This document shows positions 19,363 through 30,575 of a DNA stretch of 64,000 nt, one piece after another (within the stretch, counting starts at the first letter, position 1; every line of letters starts with the position of its first letter). This stretch comes from Burkholderiales bacterium JOSHI_001. GTDB lineage: Bacteria > Pseudomonadota > Gammaproteobacteria > Burkholderiales > Burkholderiaceae_C. The notes beneath the pieces were generated by a model. That model saw only the letters and a list, made by a program, of their open reading frames with translations. It was not told where the DNA came from and ran no database searches. Position numbers and translations under genes: made by a program. The stretch spans positions 5,498,096 to 5,562,095 of the forward strand of contig CM001438.1 of NCBI GenBank assembly GCA_000244995.1, read 5' to 3'.

Positions 19363-19467
19363 CACTTTTGGGGGAACCGGTGGGGGCCCCCGTAAGCGGG
19401 AAGGCAGGCTGACCTGCCTAGAATCAATTTCACCGGCCGGTCCATCAGAGCCGGATGGAGACAGGTC

Positions 19468-20139
19468 ATGCGGATCCTGATCGCGGAAGACGACCAAGTG
19501 CTGGCCGACGGCCTGTTGCGCACCTTGCGCGCCACCGGTTATGCGGTGGACCAGGTGGGGTCGGGCACCGAAGCCGATGCGGCGCTGTCGTCGCATGAGT
19601 TCGACCTGCTGATCCTGGACCTGGGCCTGCCCAAGATGCACGGCTTCGACGTGCTGAAAAAGCTGCGCGCGCGCGGCTCGTCCATCCCGGTGCTGATCCT
19701 CACCGCGGCCGACGGCGTGGAGCAGCGCGTCAAGGGCCTGGACCTGGGCGCCGATGACTACATGGCCAAGCCCTTTTCGCTGCAGGAGCTGGAGGCGCGG
19801 GTGCGCGCGCTGACGCGCCGCGGACTGGGCACCGCCAGCAGCGTGATCAAGCACGGGCCGCTGAGCTTTGATGCCACCGGCCGCGTGGCCTACATCAACG
19901 ACCAGATGATCGAGCTGTCGGCCCGCGAACTCAGCCTGCTGGAAGTGCTGCTGCAGCGCGCCGGCCGGCTGGTCAGCAAGGACCAGCTGGTGGAGCGCCT
20001 GTGCGAGTGGGGCGAAGAGGTGAGCAACAACGCCATCGAGGTGTACATCCACCGGCTGCGCAAGAAGATCGAGCAAGGCCCGATCCGCATCGCCACCGTG
20101 CGCGGGCTGGGCTACTGCCTGGAAAAGATCCGCGCCTGA
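19468..20139 (+). CDS. OmpR-family response regulator (TctD/QseB-like)
   Basis: 223 residues. The receiver domain (1-115) has the acidic EDD triad at 7-9, phospho-acceptor D51 in LLILDLGLPK, T in LILTAAD and K in YMAKPF. A winged helix (about 128-221) includes LSARELSLLEVLL and NNAIEVYIHRLRKKI. It should bind DNA when phosphorylated by the histidine kinase encoded 148 bases downstream. An AGGCAGG/CCTGCCT hairpin and a TAGAAT -10-like hexamer (19419-19424) lie in the leader shared with recA's divergent promoter. Confidence 0.93.
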   Translation: MRILIAEDDQVLADGLLRTLRATGYAVDQVGSGTEADAALSSHEFDLLILDLGLPKMHGFDVLKKLRARGSSIPVLILTAADGVEQRVKGLDLGADDYMAKPFSLQELEARVRALTRRGLGTASSVIKHGPLSFDATGRVAYINDQMIELSARELSLLEVLLQRAGRLVSKDQLVERLCEWGEEVSNNAIEVYIHRLRKKIEQGPIRIATVRGLGYCLEKIRA

Positions 20140-20156
20140 CCGGGCACACCCCCGAT

Positions 20157-20211
20157 GCGGCTTCGCCGCTTCCCCCTCAAGGGGGCGCCGCCTTCGGCCC
20201 GGCAAAGCCGG
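20157..20211. repeat. Cluster of three short hairpins between regulator and kinase genes
   Basis: GCGGC/GCCGC (20157-20169), CCCCCT/AGGGGG (20172-20185) and CCGGC/GCCGG (20199-20211) stand in a row. The CCCCCTCAAGGGGG-type core recurs in slightly different form at 23848-23862. I read it as a dispersed repeat, possibly reducing read-through into the kinase gene. Confidence 0.55.
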
Positions 20212-20287
20212 TTCCGTGGCGGCCGCTTGGCAGGACTCCACGCTGGCCGCGACGCTGGCGTAAGTCCGCCGTCGACATCAGGCCGCT

Positions 20288-21817
20288 ATGCTCGGGCCAA
20301 ACATGCCGCTTTCGTCCCCGCGTGAACAGCGTTCGCTTTTTGGCGAGATCCTTGACTGGATGCTCGCGCCGCTGCTGTTGCTGTGGCCCATGAGCGTGGC
20401 CCTGACCTGGCTGGTGGCGCAGAACATCGCCAACCGCCCTTACGACCGTGAGCTGGGCGAACTGGCGCGCACCATCGCGCGCCAGGTGGTGGTGGAACCC
20501 GGCACCGGCGGCAAGAGCCGCGTGGGGCTGAAGCTGCCCGAACTGGCGGCCGACGTGCTGCGCGCCGACGACACCGACCGCATCTACTTCCAGGTGCTGG
20601 GCGCTCGCGGCGAGTTCGTGGCCGGCGACCGCGAACTGCCACTGCCCGACGAGCCGCCCGCGCCCCAGCAGGAACTGCGCTACCGTGACGAGGAGGTGCA
20701 GGCCGAACAGGTGCGGGTGGCCTACTTCTGGCTGGCCAGCACCGGCCGCGCCGGCGAAATGCCGCCGCTGGTGCAGGTGGCCGAAACGCTGGACAAACGC
20801 TCGCGCCTGGCCACCGAGATCATCAAGGGCGTGATCCTGCCGCAGTTCGTCATCCTGCCGGTGGCGGTGCTGCTGGTGTGGCTGGCATTGGCGCGCGGCA
20901 TCAGCCCCCTGAACGAACTGCAGCAGCGCATCCGCAAGCGCGAAAGCCAGGACCTGTCGCCCATCGAACAACGCGATGCGCCCGAGGAAGTGGCGCCTTT
21001 CGTGGGCGCCATCAACGACCTGCTGGCGCGGCTGGACACCAGCATCGGGGCGCAGAAGCACTTCCTGGCCGACGCCGCGCACCAGCTGAAAACCCCGCTG
21101 GCCGGGCTGCGCATGCAGGCCGAGCTGGCGCAGCGCGAGATCGACACTGGCGCGGGCGACCCCGAATCCATCAAGCGCTCGCTGCACCAGATCGCGCTGT
21201 CCAGCGAGCGCGCCGCGCACATGGTGAACCAGCTGCTGGCCATGGCCCGCGCCGAGGACAAGGAAATGGCGCGCCGCCTGCAGCCGGTGCCGCTGGCCGA
21301 GCTGGCGCGCGAGACGGTGCAGGACTTCGTGCCCAAGGCCTTGGACAAAGGCATCGACCTGGGCTACGAAGGGCCCGAAACCGGCGAGCCGCCCGGCACC
21401 CTGCTGGGCCAGCCCCTGCTGGTGCGCGAGCTGGTGCGCAACCTGGTGGACAACGCGCTGCAGTACACGCCGGCCGGCGGCACCGTCACCGCGCGGGTGA
21501 TGGCCGACCCCTTCGGCCAGGTGGTGGTGCTGCAGGTGGAAGACACCGGCCCTGGCATCCCGGAGGCCGAGCGCGAGCAGGTGTTCCAGCCCTTCTACCG
21601 GGCCCTGGGCACGCAGGTGGATGGCAGCGGCCTGGGCCTGGCCATCGTGCGCGAGGTGGTGGAAAAGCACAACGCCGAGATCAGCATCGCCGACGCGCGG
21701 CCCCGCGGCTACGCCAGCACCCAGGGCCAGGGGCCCGGCGCGCTGTTCACGGTGCGCTTTCCGCTGGCCCCGGCCGAGCCGCCGGCACCCAGCCCGGCGG
21801 CCCCCACGGCCGGCTGA
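20288..21817 (+). CDS. Sensor histidine kinase (TctE-like)
   Basis: 509 residues. A membrane helix at about 25-45, a periplasmic sensor of roughly 130 residues (2CSK_N-like), and a second helix at 182-203 lead to HAMP and a DHp domain with H265 in FLADAAHQLKTPLAGL. The ATPase domain shows LVRNLVDNALQYTP (N box), VEDTGPGIP (G1) and GSGLGLAIV (G2). TctE-type kinases with TctD regulators often control tricarboxylate uptake; no tct transporter is in the window, so the signal is unknown. A second ATG at 20303 is possible. Confidence 0.9.
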   Translation: MLGPNMPLSSPREQRSLFGEILDWMLAPLLLLWPMSVALTWLVAQNIANRPYDRELGELARTIARQVVVEPGTGGKSRVGLKLPELAADVLRADDTDRIYFQVLGARGEFVAGDRELPLPDEPPAPQQELRYRDEEVQAEQVRVAYFWLASTGRAGEMPPLVQVAETLDKRSRLATEIIKGVILPQFVILPVAVLLVWLALARGISPLNELQQRIRKRESQDLSPIEQRDAPEEVAPFVGAINDLLARLDTSIGAQKHFLADAAHQLKTPLAGLRMQAELAQREIDTGAGDPESIKRSLHQIALSSERAAHMVNQLLAMARAEDKEMARRLQPVPLAELARETVQDFVPKALDKGIDLGYEGPETGEPPGTLLGQPLLVRELVRNLVDNALQYTPAGGTVTARVMADPFGQVVVLQVEDTGPGIPEAEREQVFQPFYRALGTQVDGSGLGLAIVREVVEKHNAEISIADARPRGYASTQGQGPGALFTVRFPLAPAEPPAPSPAAPTAG

Positions 21818-21973
21818 GCCGCCGGAACGCATCGGCCGGCCGGGCCACCCCGCCCCCGTCCGCTGGCCCGTCCGCCCCTGTTCAGGGTGGACCCACCCCC
21901 ACGGCCGTGGGAGGGGCAGCGCCGCCGGGACGGCGCATCATGAGAAACAGCCAGACGCGAAATCCGTCACACC

Positions 21974-22480
21974 ATGACCACCCCGACGCACCTGCCCGCC
22001 GCCGCACCGCGCCGCTCCTTCGTGCTGGCGGCCCTGCTGGCGGTGGTGGCCGCCCTGTCGGTGGACGCCCAGGCCGTGCTGGAGCGCTGCTTCACCCCGG
22101 CCGCTGCGGCCCTGCCGCGCAACGGCGACGCCCAGATGGCGATTGACGCCGCCTGGCAGTTCGGCAACCACGCCGCCACCCGCCCGGGACGCGCCGAGCG
22201 CATGAAGATCGAGGCCCTGCAAACGCGTCCCTTGCTGGACCCGCAAGGCGCGGCGGTGCAGGTCAGCGCCCAGGTGTCGGGCGGCATCCGCCCGCGCTAC
22301 CGCTGGGATTTCGGCGACGGCACGCCCGCCACCGATTGGTCCATCCTGCACAGCGCGCGCCACCGCTACACCGTGCCGGGCGCCTACATGGTGCGCCTGA
22401 CCGTGGTGGACGACCGTGGCCAGCACCTGCAGCAGGTGCTGCTGCACAGTGCGGGCGGCACGGTGGCGGCCGCCGACTGA
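21974..22480 (+). CDS. Exported PKD-domain protein
   Basis: 168 residues. A basic start and a hydrophobic stretch (FVLAALLAVVAALSVDAQA) form a signal peptide or anchor. Residues about 92-160 are a PKD (polycystic-kidney-disease) domain: YRWDFGDGTPATDW, then HRYTVPGAYMVRLTVVDD. PKD domains are Ig-like folds of surface and secreted proteins. Role unknown; it follows the histidine kinase after 156 bases and ends just before a long hairpin. Confidence 0.8.
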   Translation: MTTPTHLPAAAPRRSFVLAALLAVVAALSVDAQAVLERCFTPAAAALPRNGDAQMAIDAAWQFGNHAATRPGRAERMKIEALQTRPLLDPQGAAVQVSAQVSGGIRPRYRWDFGDGTPATDWSILHSARHRYTVPGAYMVRLTVVDDRGQHLQQVLLHSAGGTVAAAD

Positions 22481-22497
22481 ACGCGCCGGTCCGGCTC

Positions 22498-22658
22498 AGA
22501 AGGTGTGAATGAACCCGGCGTGCCCGAGCAGGCCGCCAAAACAGGGCCAATCTAGGCGCAAAGCACAGCCGTAGCTCGGGCTACGGCGAGCATTTGCAAC
22601 GACGATTGGGCCTGTTTTGGCGGGATGAGGGGGCATGTTGGGTTCGTTCACACCTTCT
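22498..22658. repeat. 161-bp long imperfect palindrome (possible MITE or dispersed repeat)
   Basis: A 19-bp outer arm (22498-22516) returns inverted at 22640-22658 with one mismatch. A second arm pair, GGCCGCCAAAACAGGGCCAA (22531-22550) and its near-complement (22605-22623), nests inside, and CCGTAGC/GCTACGG forms a small inner stem at 22570-22587. It sits exactly between two convergent genes and touches the rodA stop, so it may also end both transcripts. Confidence 0.8.
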
Positions 22659-23812
22659 CAGCTCTGCATCAGCCCGCGGCTGCGGGCGATGGACATCAGG
22701 ATGCCCAGCCCCAGGCCCAGCGTCACCATCGCGGTGCCGCCGTAGCTGATGAAGGGCAGCGGGATGCCCACCACCGGCAGGATGCCGCTGACCATGCCCA
22801 TGTTCACGAAGGCGTAGGTGAAAAAGCTCAGCGTCACCGCGCCGGCCAGCAGGCGTGCGAAGACCGTGGGCGCCTCGCTGGCGATGAGCAGGCCGCGCAG
22901 GATCAGGAAGGTGAAGGTCAGGATCAGCCCGCCGGTGCCCAGCAGGCCGAATTCTTCCGCGAAGGCGGCGAAGATGAAGTCGGTGGTGCGCTCGGGGATG
23001 AACTCCAGGTGCGTCTGCGTGCCGTTCATGAAGCCCTTGCCCGACAGGCCACCCGAGCCGATGGCGATCATGCCCTGGATGATGTGGAAGCCCTTGCCCA
23101 GCGGGTCGGTGGTGGGGTCCAGCAGGGTGCAGACGCGGTGCTTCTGGTAGTCGCGCATCATGGGCCACACCACGTCGGGCTCGCAGATGCGGTCCTGCGT
23201 CAGCACCACCGCCGCGATCGCCACGCCGCCGGCCAGCAGCACCGGCAGGATCAGCTTCCAGGACAGCCCGGCGAAGAAGATCACGTACAGCCCGGCCGAC
23301 AGGATCAGGATGGCGGTGCCCAGGTCGGGCTGCTTGGCCACCAGGCCCACCGGCACCAGCAGCAGCAGACCGGCCACTACGAAATCCGGCGCGCGAAGCT
23401 GGCCCTCGCGCTTCTGGAACCACCAGGCCAGCATCAGCGGCATGGCGATCTTCAGGATTTCACTCGGCTGGATGATCACGCCCAGGTTCAGCCAGCGCGT
23501 GGCGCCCTTTTTCGTGATGCCGAACAGCGCCGTGGCCACCAGCAGCACCACGCCCACGGTGTACAGCGGCACCGCCAGGTGCATCAGCTTTTGCGGCGGC
23601 ACCTGCGCCACGATGAACAGCACGGCCAGGCCGATCAGCATGTTGCGGCCATGGTCCACGAAACGCGTGCCGTGGTCGTGGCCGGCGGAATACATGGTGA
23701 ACAGCCCCGCGCCGGCCAGCAGCAACAGCGCGATCGACAGCGGGATGTCGAAGCCGCTGAACATGGGCTTGGCGCGTTGCCAGAGCGATGGGCGCTCGAA
23801 GACGGTGCTCAT
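22658..23812 (-). CDS. rodA: Peptidoglycan glycosyltransferase RodA (SEDS family)
   Basis: 384 residues with about ten membrane helices. MYSAGHDHG, TRWLNLGVIIQPSEILKIA, KQPDLGTAILI, ERTTDFIFAAFAEEFG and PLPFISYGGTAMVTLGLGLG are SEDS signatures. RodA polymerises glycan strands with PBP2 in the elongasome. Last gene of the mreBCD-mrdA-rodA cluster; a paired inverted repeat fills the gap behind mrdA. Confidence 0.96.
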   Translation of the reverse strand: MSTVFERPSLWQRAKPMFSGFDIPLSIALLLLAGAGLFTMYSAGHDHGTRFVDHGRNMLIGLAVLFIVAQVPPQKLMHLAVPLYTVGVVLLVATALFGITKKGATRWLNLGVIIQPSEILKIAMPLMLAWWFQKREGQLRAPDFVVAGLLLLVPVGLVAKQPDLGTAILILSAGLYVIFFAGLSWKLILPVLLAGGVAIAAVVLTQDRICEPDVVWPMMRDYQKHRVCTLLDPTTDPLGKGFHIIQGMIAIGSGGLSGKGFMNGTQTHLEFIPERTTDFIFAAFAEEFGLLGTGGLILTFTFLILRGLLIASEAPTVFARLLAGAVTLSFFTYAFVNMGMVSGILPVVGIPLPFISYGGTAMVTLGLGLGILMSIARSRGLMQS

Positions 23813-23862
23813 GTCAGTCCCGCCCGGCCGTTCCGAAGGGACTGACCGCCCCCTCAGGGGGC
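23813..23862. repeat. Two inverted repeats between mrdA and rodA
   Basis: GTCAGTCCC (23813-23821) with GGGACTGAC (23838-23846), then GCCCCCT/AGGGGGC (23848-23862). The first directly precedes the rodA ATG (minus strand) and could hide or shape its ribosome-binding site; the second resembles the repeat at 20172-20185. Confidence 0.6.
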
Positions 23863-23887
23863 AGCGAACGCAGTGAGCGTGGGGGCA

Positions 23888-25897
23888 TCATTTCAATGCG
23901 ACCTTTTGAGCTTCTGCGGCCGTGGCCGGCGCCGACGCCGCCACGCCCGGCAGCGGCACATCGGCCGCGCGCAAGGGTGTGCCAATGGGCGCGCTGGACT
24001 TGCCGCGCTGGGTGGCGGCCATGTCCTCGGCATTGGGGTACTGGCCCAGCAGCACGTAGTCGAACACCCGGCGCGCGATGGGCGCCGCGGCTTCGGCGCC
24101 GAAGCCGGCGTTTTCCACCACCACCGCCAGCGCGATGGTGGGGGCGTCGGCCGGCGCGAACGCGATGTAGAGCGAATGGTCGCGCTGGTGCTCTTCCATC
24201 TTGGCGGCGTTGTACTTCTCGTTCTGGCGGATGGTGACGGCCTGGGCCGTGCCGGTCTTGCCGCCGCTCTTGTAGGGCGCGCCCAGGAACACGCGGGTGG
24301 ACGTGCCCTCCTGGGTGACGCCGTACATCGCGCGGCGGATCAGTGCCACGTGCTCGGGCTTGAAGCCCAGGTTGGCCGGCTCCACCGCGGTGCTGGTGCG
24401 TTCGCGCGTGACCACGTTTTCAATCTCGCGCACCAGGCGCGGCTTGTAGCGCAGCCCACCGTTGACCAGCGTGGCGGTGGCCGTGGCCAGCTGCGCCATG
24501 GTGAAGTTGTTGTAGCCCTGGCCGATGCCCAGCGAGATGGTCTCGCCCGCGTACCACTTCTGCTGCTCGGGCCGCTTGTAGGCCCGGCGCTTCCAATCGG
24601 TGGACGGCAGCACGCCGGTGAGTTCGCCCTCCAGGTCGATCTGCGTCTTCTGGCCGAAGGAAAAGGGCGCCAGCTGCTCGTGCATCAGGTCCACGCCCAT
24701 CTCGTTGGCCAGCGAGTAGTAGTAGACGTTGCTGCTCTTGACGATGGAACGCGTCATGTCCACCGGACCCAGGCCGTGGTCGCCGTGGCTTCTGAAGCGG
24801 TGGTTGCCGAACATGAAGGAACCACCGTCGTTGATGATGGTGTAGGGCCCGCGCTTGCCGGTCTTCAGCGCCGCCATCGCCATGAAGGGCTTGAAGGTGG
24901 AACCCGGCGGGTAGGTGCCGCGCAGGGCCCGGTTCAGCAGCGGCTTGTCGATGCTTTCGTTCAGGTCCTTCCAGCTCTCGACGTCGATGCCGTCGACGAA
25001 CAGGTTGGGGTCGAAGGCGGGCTTGGAGACGAAGGCCAGCACCTCGCCGTTGCGTGGGTCGATGGCCACCAGCGCGCCGCGGCGGTCGCCGAACATTTCT
25101 TCGACCATGGCCTGCAGCTTGATGTCCAGGCTGAGCACCAGGGTGTTGCCCGGCGTGGCCTTGTGGCTGTTCAGGCGCCGCACCGCGCGGCCGCCGGCCG
25201 AGGTTTCCACCTCTTCGTAGCCGGCGGTGCCGTGCAGTTCCTGTTCGTAGCTCTGCTCCAGGCCCAGCTTGCCAATGTAGTCGGTGCCCCGGTAGTTGGC
25301 CTGGCGCTCGTCTTCCCAGTCCTCCATGGCCTCCTTCTCGGACTGGTTGATGCGGCCGATGTAGCCCAGCAGGTGCGCGCCGGCCTCGCCCAGCGGGTAG
25401 GTGCGGAACAGGCGCGCGCGAACGTCCACGCCAGGGAAGCGGAAGCGCTGGGCCATGAAGCGGGCCACTTCCTCGTCGCTCAACCTGGTGCGGATGGGCA
25501 GGGATTCGAAGCTCTTGCTTTCTTCGCGCAGGCGCTTGAAGCGGCGGCGGTCGCGCGGCTGGATTTCCAACACCTGCGACAGCTCGTCGATCACCGCGTC
25601 CACCTCGCCGTCCATGCGCGAGGGCGTCAGCTCCAGCGTGTAGGCCGAGTAGTTGGTGGCCAGCACCACGCCATTGCGGTCCAGGATGAGGCCGCGGTTG
25701 GGCACGATGGGCACCACCGCCACGCGGTTGGCCTCGGCCTGGGTGGACAGTTCTTCATGCCGCATCACCTGCAGCGTGACCAGGCGCGCGCTCAGCAGCC
25801 CGAAGCCGATCAGCACGAACGCAGCCGCGGCCAGGACGCGCGTCCTGAACCGGTCCAGTTCCTGTTCCAGGTTCTTCAGTTCCGTCATGCCGCGCAT
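23888..25897 (-). CDS. mrdA: Penicillin-binding protein 2 (class B transpeptidase)
   Basis: 669 residues. A cytoplasmic N-terminus and one membrane anchor (about 20-42) precede a PBP dimerisation domain with NRGLILDRNG and a transpeptidase domain: STFKPF (Ser nucleophile, SxxK), SSNVYY (SxN) and GGKTGTAQ (KTG). It cross-links lateral wall peptidoglycan and works with RodA. ATG at 25888 is an alternative start. It begins 9 bases after mreD. Confidence 0.96.
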   Translation of the reverse strand: MRGMTELKNLEQELDRFRTRVLAAAAFVLIGFGLLSARLVTLQVMRHEELSTQAEANRVAVVPIVPNRGLILDRNGVVLATNYSAYTLELTPSRMDGEVDAVIDELSQVLEIQPRDRRRFKRLREESKSFESLPIRTRLSDEEVARFMAQRFRFPGVDVRARLFRTYPLGEAGAHLLGYIGRINQSEKEAMEDWEDERQANYRGTDYIGKLGLEQSYEQELHGTAGYEEVETSAGGRAVRRLNSHKATPGNTLVLSLDIKLQAMVEEMFGDRRGALVAIDPRNGEVLAFVSKPAFDPNLFVDGIDVESWKDLNESIDKPLLNRALRGTYPPGSTFKPFMAMAALKTGKRGPYTIINDGGSFMFGNHRFRSHGDHGLGPVDMTRSIVKSSNVYYYSLANEMGVDLMHEQLAPFSFGQKTQIDLEGELTGVLPSTDWKRRAYKRPEQQKWYAGETISLGIGQGYNNFTMAQLATATATLVNGGLRYKPRLVREIENVVTRERTSTAVEPANLGFKPEHVALIRRAMYGVTQEGTSTRVFLGAPYKSGGKTGTAQAVTIRQNEKYNAAKMEEHQRDHSLYIAFAPADAPTIALAVVVENAGFGAEAAAPIARRVFDYVLLGQYPNAEDMAATQRGKSSAPIGTPLRAADVPLPGVAASAPATAAEAQKVALK

Positions 25898-25906
25898 AGA
25901 CAGGGC

Positions 25907-26428
25907 CTACAGGGGGCGATTCTCGTCCGGATCGGGGGCGCGGCGCTGCGGCGCCAGGAGCAACCAGCTCACCGGCGCCCACAGCACGGCCTCGAACACC
26001 GGTGCCAGCGCCAGTTCCCAGCCCGGCAACATGCCGCCAGCCACCAGCCGCACCAGCAGCGACACCCCGTGCGCCGCGGCGAACAGCGGGAACACCTGCA
26101 CCGCCTGCGCCAGCACCGGGAACCACAACAGCCGCCGGTGCACCGTGATGGCGAAGAAGGACAGCAGCGTGTAGGCCAGCGCGTGCTGGCCCAGCACAGC
26201 GCCGGCATGCACGTCCATCAGCACGCCGAAGAAGAAGGCCAGTCCCACGCCCACGCGCAGCGGCTGGTGCACGTTCCAGAACACCAGCACCAGCGCCAGC
26301 CAGTCGGGCAGCGACGCCTGCCGGCCCCAGGGCACCATGTTCAGCGCCAGTGCCACCAGCAGCGAAAAGCCGATGAAGAAGGGGTTGACCGGCAGCAGCA
26401 GCTGGTCGGACCCGCGCGGCATGATCAT
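25907..26428 (-). CDS. mreD: Rod-shape protein MreD
   Basis: 173 residues, five to six membrane helices, with the family pattern of FFFGVLMDVHAGAVLGQHAL in the middle. MreD links MreC and the cytoskeleton to wall synthesis. Its start overlaps the mreC stop by four bases. Confidence 0.92.
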   Translation of the reverse strand: MIMPRGSDQLLLPVNPFFIGFSLLVALALNMVPWGRQASLPDWLALVLVFWNVHQPLRVGVGLAFFFGVLMDVHAGAVLGQHALAYTLLSFFAITVHRRLLWFPVLAQAVQVFPLFAAAHGVSLLVRLVAGGMLPGWELALAPVFEAVLWAPVSWLLLAPQRRAPDPDENRPL

Positions 26429-27363
26429 CGCCGGCCCCCCACCTTGTCGTTCTTCTTGGCGTCGGCACGGCCACGCTTTTCCGGTTCGGGTGCGGGTACA
26501 GGGCGCGGCGGCATCTGCGCGCTCAACGGCTCCAGCACCAGAACGTGGCGCACGCCGTCGGCGTTGGCCGCGGGTTGCAGCAGGATGCGGGCGAAGCCCG
26601 AGTCGTTGCGGCGGTCCACCTTGGCGATCTTGGCCACCGCCAGGCCCGGCGGGTACACGCCGTCGATGCCGCTGGTGACCAGCACATCGCCTTCCTGCAC
26701 GTCGGAGTTGCCGGCCATGAAGCGCAGCTCCATCAGCCCGGACTCGGCGCCGCCGAAGGCCGCGCTGCGCTGCTGGGTGCGCGGGTTCAGCACGGGGATG
26801 GCGGCGTCCTTGTCGATCAGCAGGGTCACTTCGGACGACAGCGGGTACACCCGCGTCACCTGGCCCACCACGCCGGCTTCATTGAGCACCGGCGCGCCGC
26901 GCTGGATGTTGTGCTGGCCGCCGCGGTCGATGTAGACCTTGCGCGAATAGGGGTCGGCGGCTTCGAACATCACCTCGGCGGCGATCGAGCGCACCGTCAG
27001 CGCCGGGCGCAGTTCCAGCAGCGCGCGCAACTGGGCGTTTTCAGCCGCCAGCTGGCTGACCTGGGCTGCGCGCACCGACATGCCGGCCACCTGGGCCTGG
27101 GCCTTCTGCTGGCCGTCCAGCGCCGCCTTCAGGCCCTGCAGGTAGCCGCGCCCGCCCTCGGCCATTTCCAGCGGCACGCGCAGGGCGCGCTGCACCGGCA
27201 GCAAGGTGGTGGACAGGGCCGAACGCAGCGGGTGCGTCATGTTCAGCCGCGTGTCGGCGGCCATCAGGAACAGGGCCAGGGCTGAGAAGAAAGCCAGCTT
27301 GGTGAGCGCGGACGGGCCCTGCCGGAAAAACGGCGGCGGTGTGCGGTCCAGGGTGCCCAGCAT
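26425..27363 (-). CDS. mreC: Rod-shape protein MreC
   Basis: 312 residues. One membrane anchor (about 20-40), a coiled coil (about 70-110) and a double beta-barrel domain (VMFEAADPYSRKVYIDRGGQ, VITS-type VLVTSGIDGVYPPGLAVAKI) match MreC. It activates PBP2-RodA in the periplasm. It has a Pro/Arg/Lys-rich tail of about 40 residues after the barrel. A 119-base gap separates it from mreB. Confidence 0.95.
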   Translation of the reverse strand: MLGTLDRTPPPFFRQGPSALTKLAFFSALALFLMAADTRLNMTHPLRSALSTTLLPVQRALRVPLEMAEGGRGYLQGLKAALDGQQKAQAQVAGMSVRAAQVSQLAAENAQLRALLELRPALTVRSIAAEVMFEAADPYSRKVYIDRGGQHNIQRGAPVLNEAGVVGQVTRVYPLSSEVTLLIDKDAAIPVLNPRTQQRSAAFGGAESGLMELRFMAGNSDVQEGDVLVTSGIDGVYPPGLAVAKIAKVDRRNDSGFARILLQPAANADGVRHVLVLEPLSAQMPPRPVPAPEPEKRGRADAKKNDKVGGRR

Positions 27364-27482
27364 GGCGGCAGCAGTGGTCGGGCGGCTCCCGGGCTGGGCT
27401 CAGCCGAGCGCCGGGCCGCCCCAAGCCGGATGAGCGCCCTCTTGGAGGGCGGGCCCGGTACTCCGGGACCGGGTGCCCATGT

Positions 27483-28532
<1,050 letters not shown>

Positions 28533-28783
28533 TCAGGCAGTGGGGCGCCAGCAGCGGGCGGACAAGGCAGACAAAACGAAGGTCAGGCGGCCGGTCGGGG
28601 CGCTGCAGGCACGCAGGAATTCCGTGGGCGGCGGGGGTTGTTCTGGCGCTTGCGGCGGGGGGCGCAGGCCCCGGGCCTTCAAACGGTGTTTCGGCCCCCG
28701 CAAGGGGCTTCAATGAACCAGGGATAATACCCCATCACCTCTGTGTTTCCGGTTCCGGAAACCCGCTCCGGACGTAACTCCCC

Positions 28784-29079
28784 ATGGCCCTGACACCGCA
28801 GGACGTGAGCCGCATCGCGCACCTGGCTCGCTTGGAACTTTCACCCGCCGAGTCCAGCACCCTGCTGGCGCAGCTGAACGGGTTTTTCGGCATCGTCGAA
28901 CGCATGAGCGCGGTGGACACCAGCGGCGTGGAGCCGCTGTACACGCCGCTGTCGGCGGTGCAGCAGGTGGCCCTGCGACTGCGAGAGGACCTGGTCACCG
29001 AAACCAACCAGCGTGACGCCAACCAGCGCAGCGCCCCGGCCGTGGAAGACGGCCTGTTCCTGGTGCCCAAGGTGATCGA

Positions 29080-29083
<4 letters not shown>
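28784..29083 (+). CDS. gatC: Asp-tRNA(Asn)/Glu-tRNA(Gln) amidotransferase subunit C
   Basis: 99 residues. [19 protein letters not shown] and [13 protein letters not shown] are standard GatC ends. It stabilises GatA in the transamidosome that makes Gln-tRNA and/or Asn-tRNA from mischarged precursors. A TTTCCGG/CCGGAAA dyad (28746-28761) is in its leader. It overlaps gatA by four bases. Confidence 0.95.
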
Positions 29084-30573
<1,490 letters not shown>

Positions 30574-30575
30574 CC

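Noticed and set aside
20157-20211. Terminator ending the response-regulator transcript
   Set aside because: No T-run follows any of the hairpins and the cognate kinase lies just beyond, so full termination would be unlikely.
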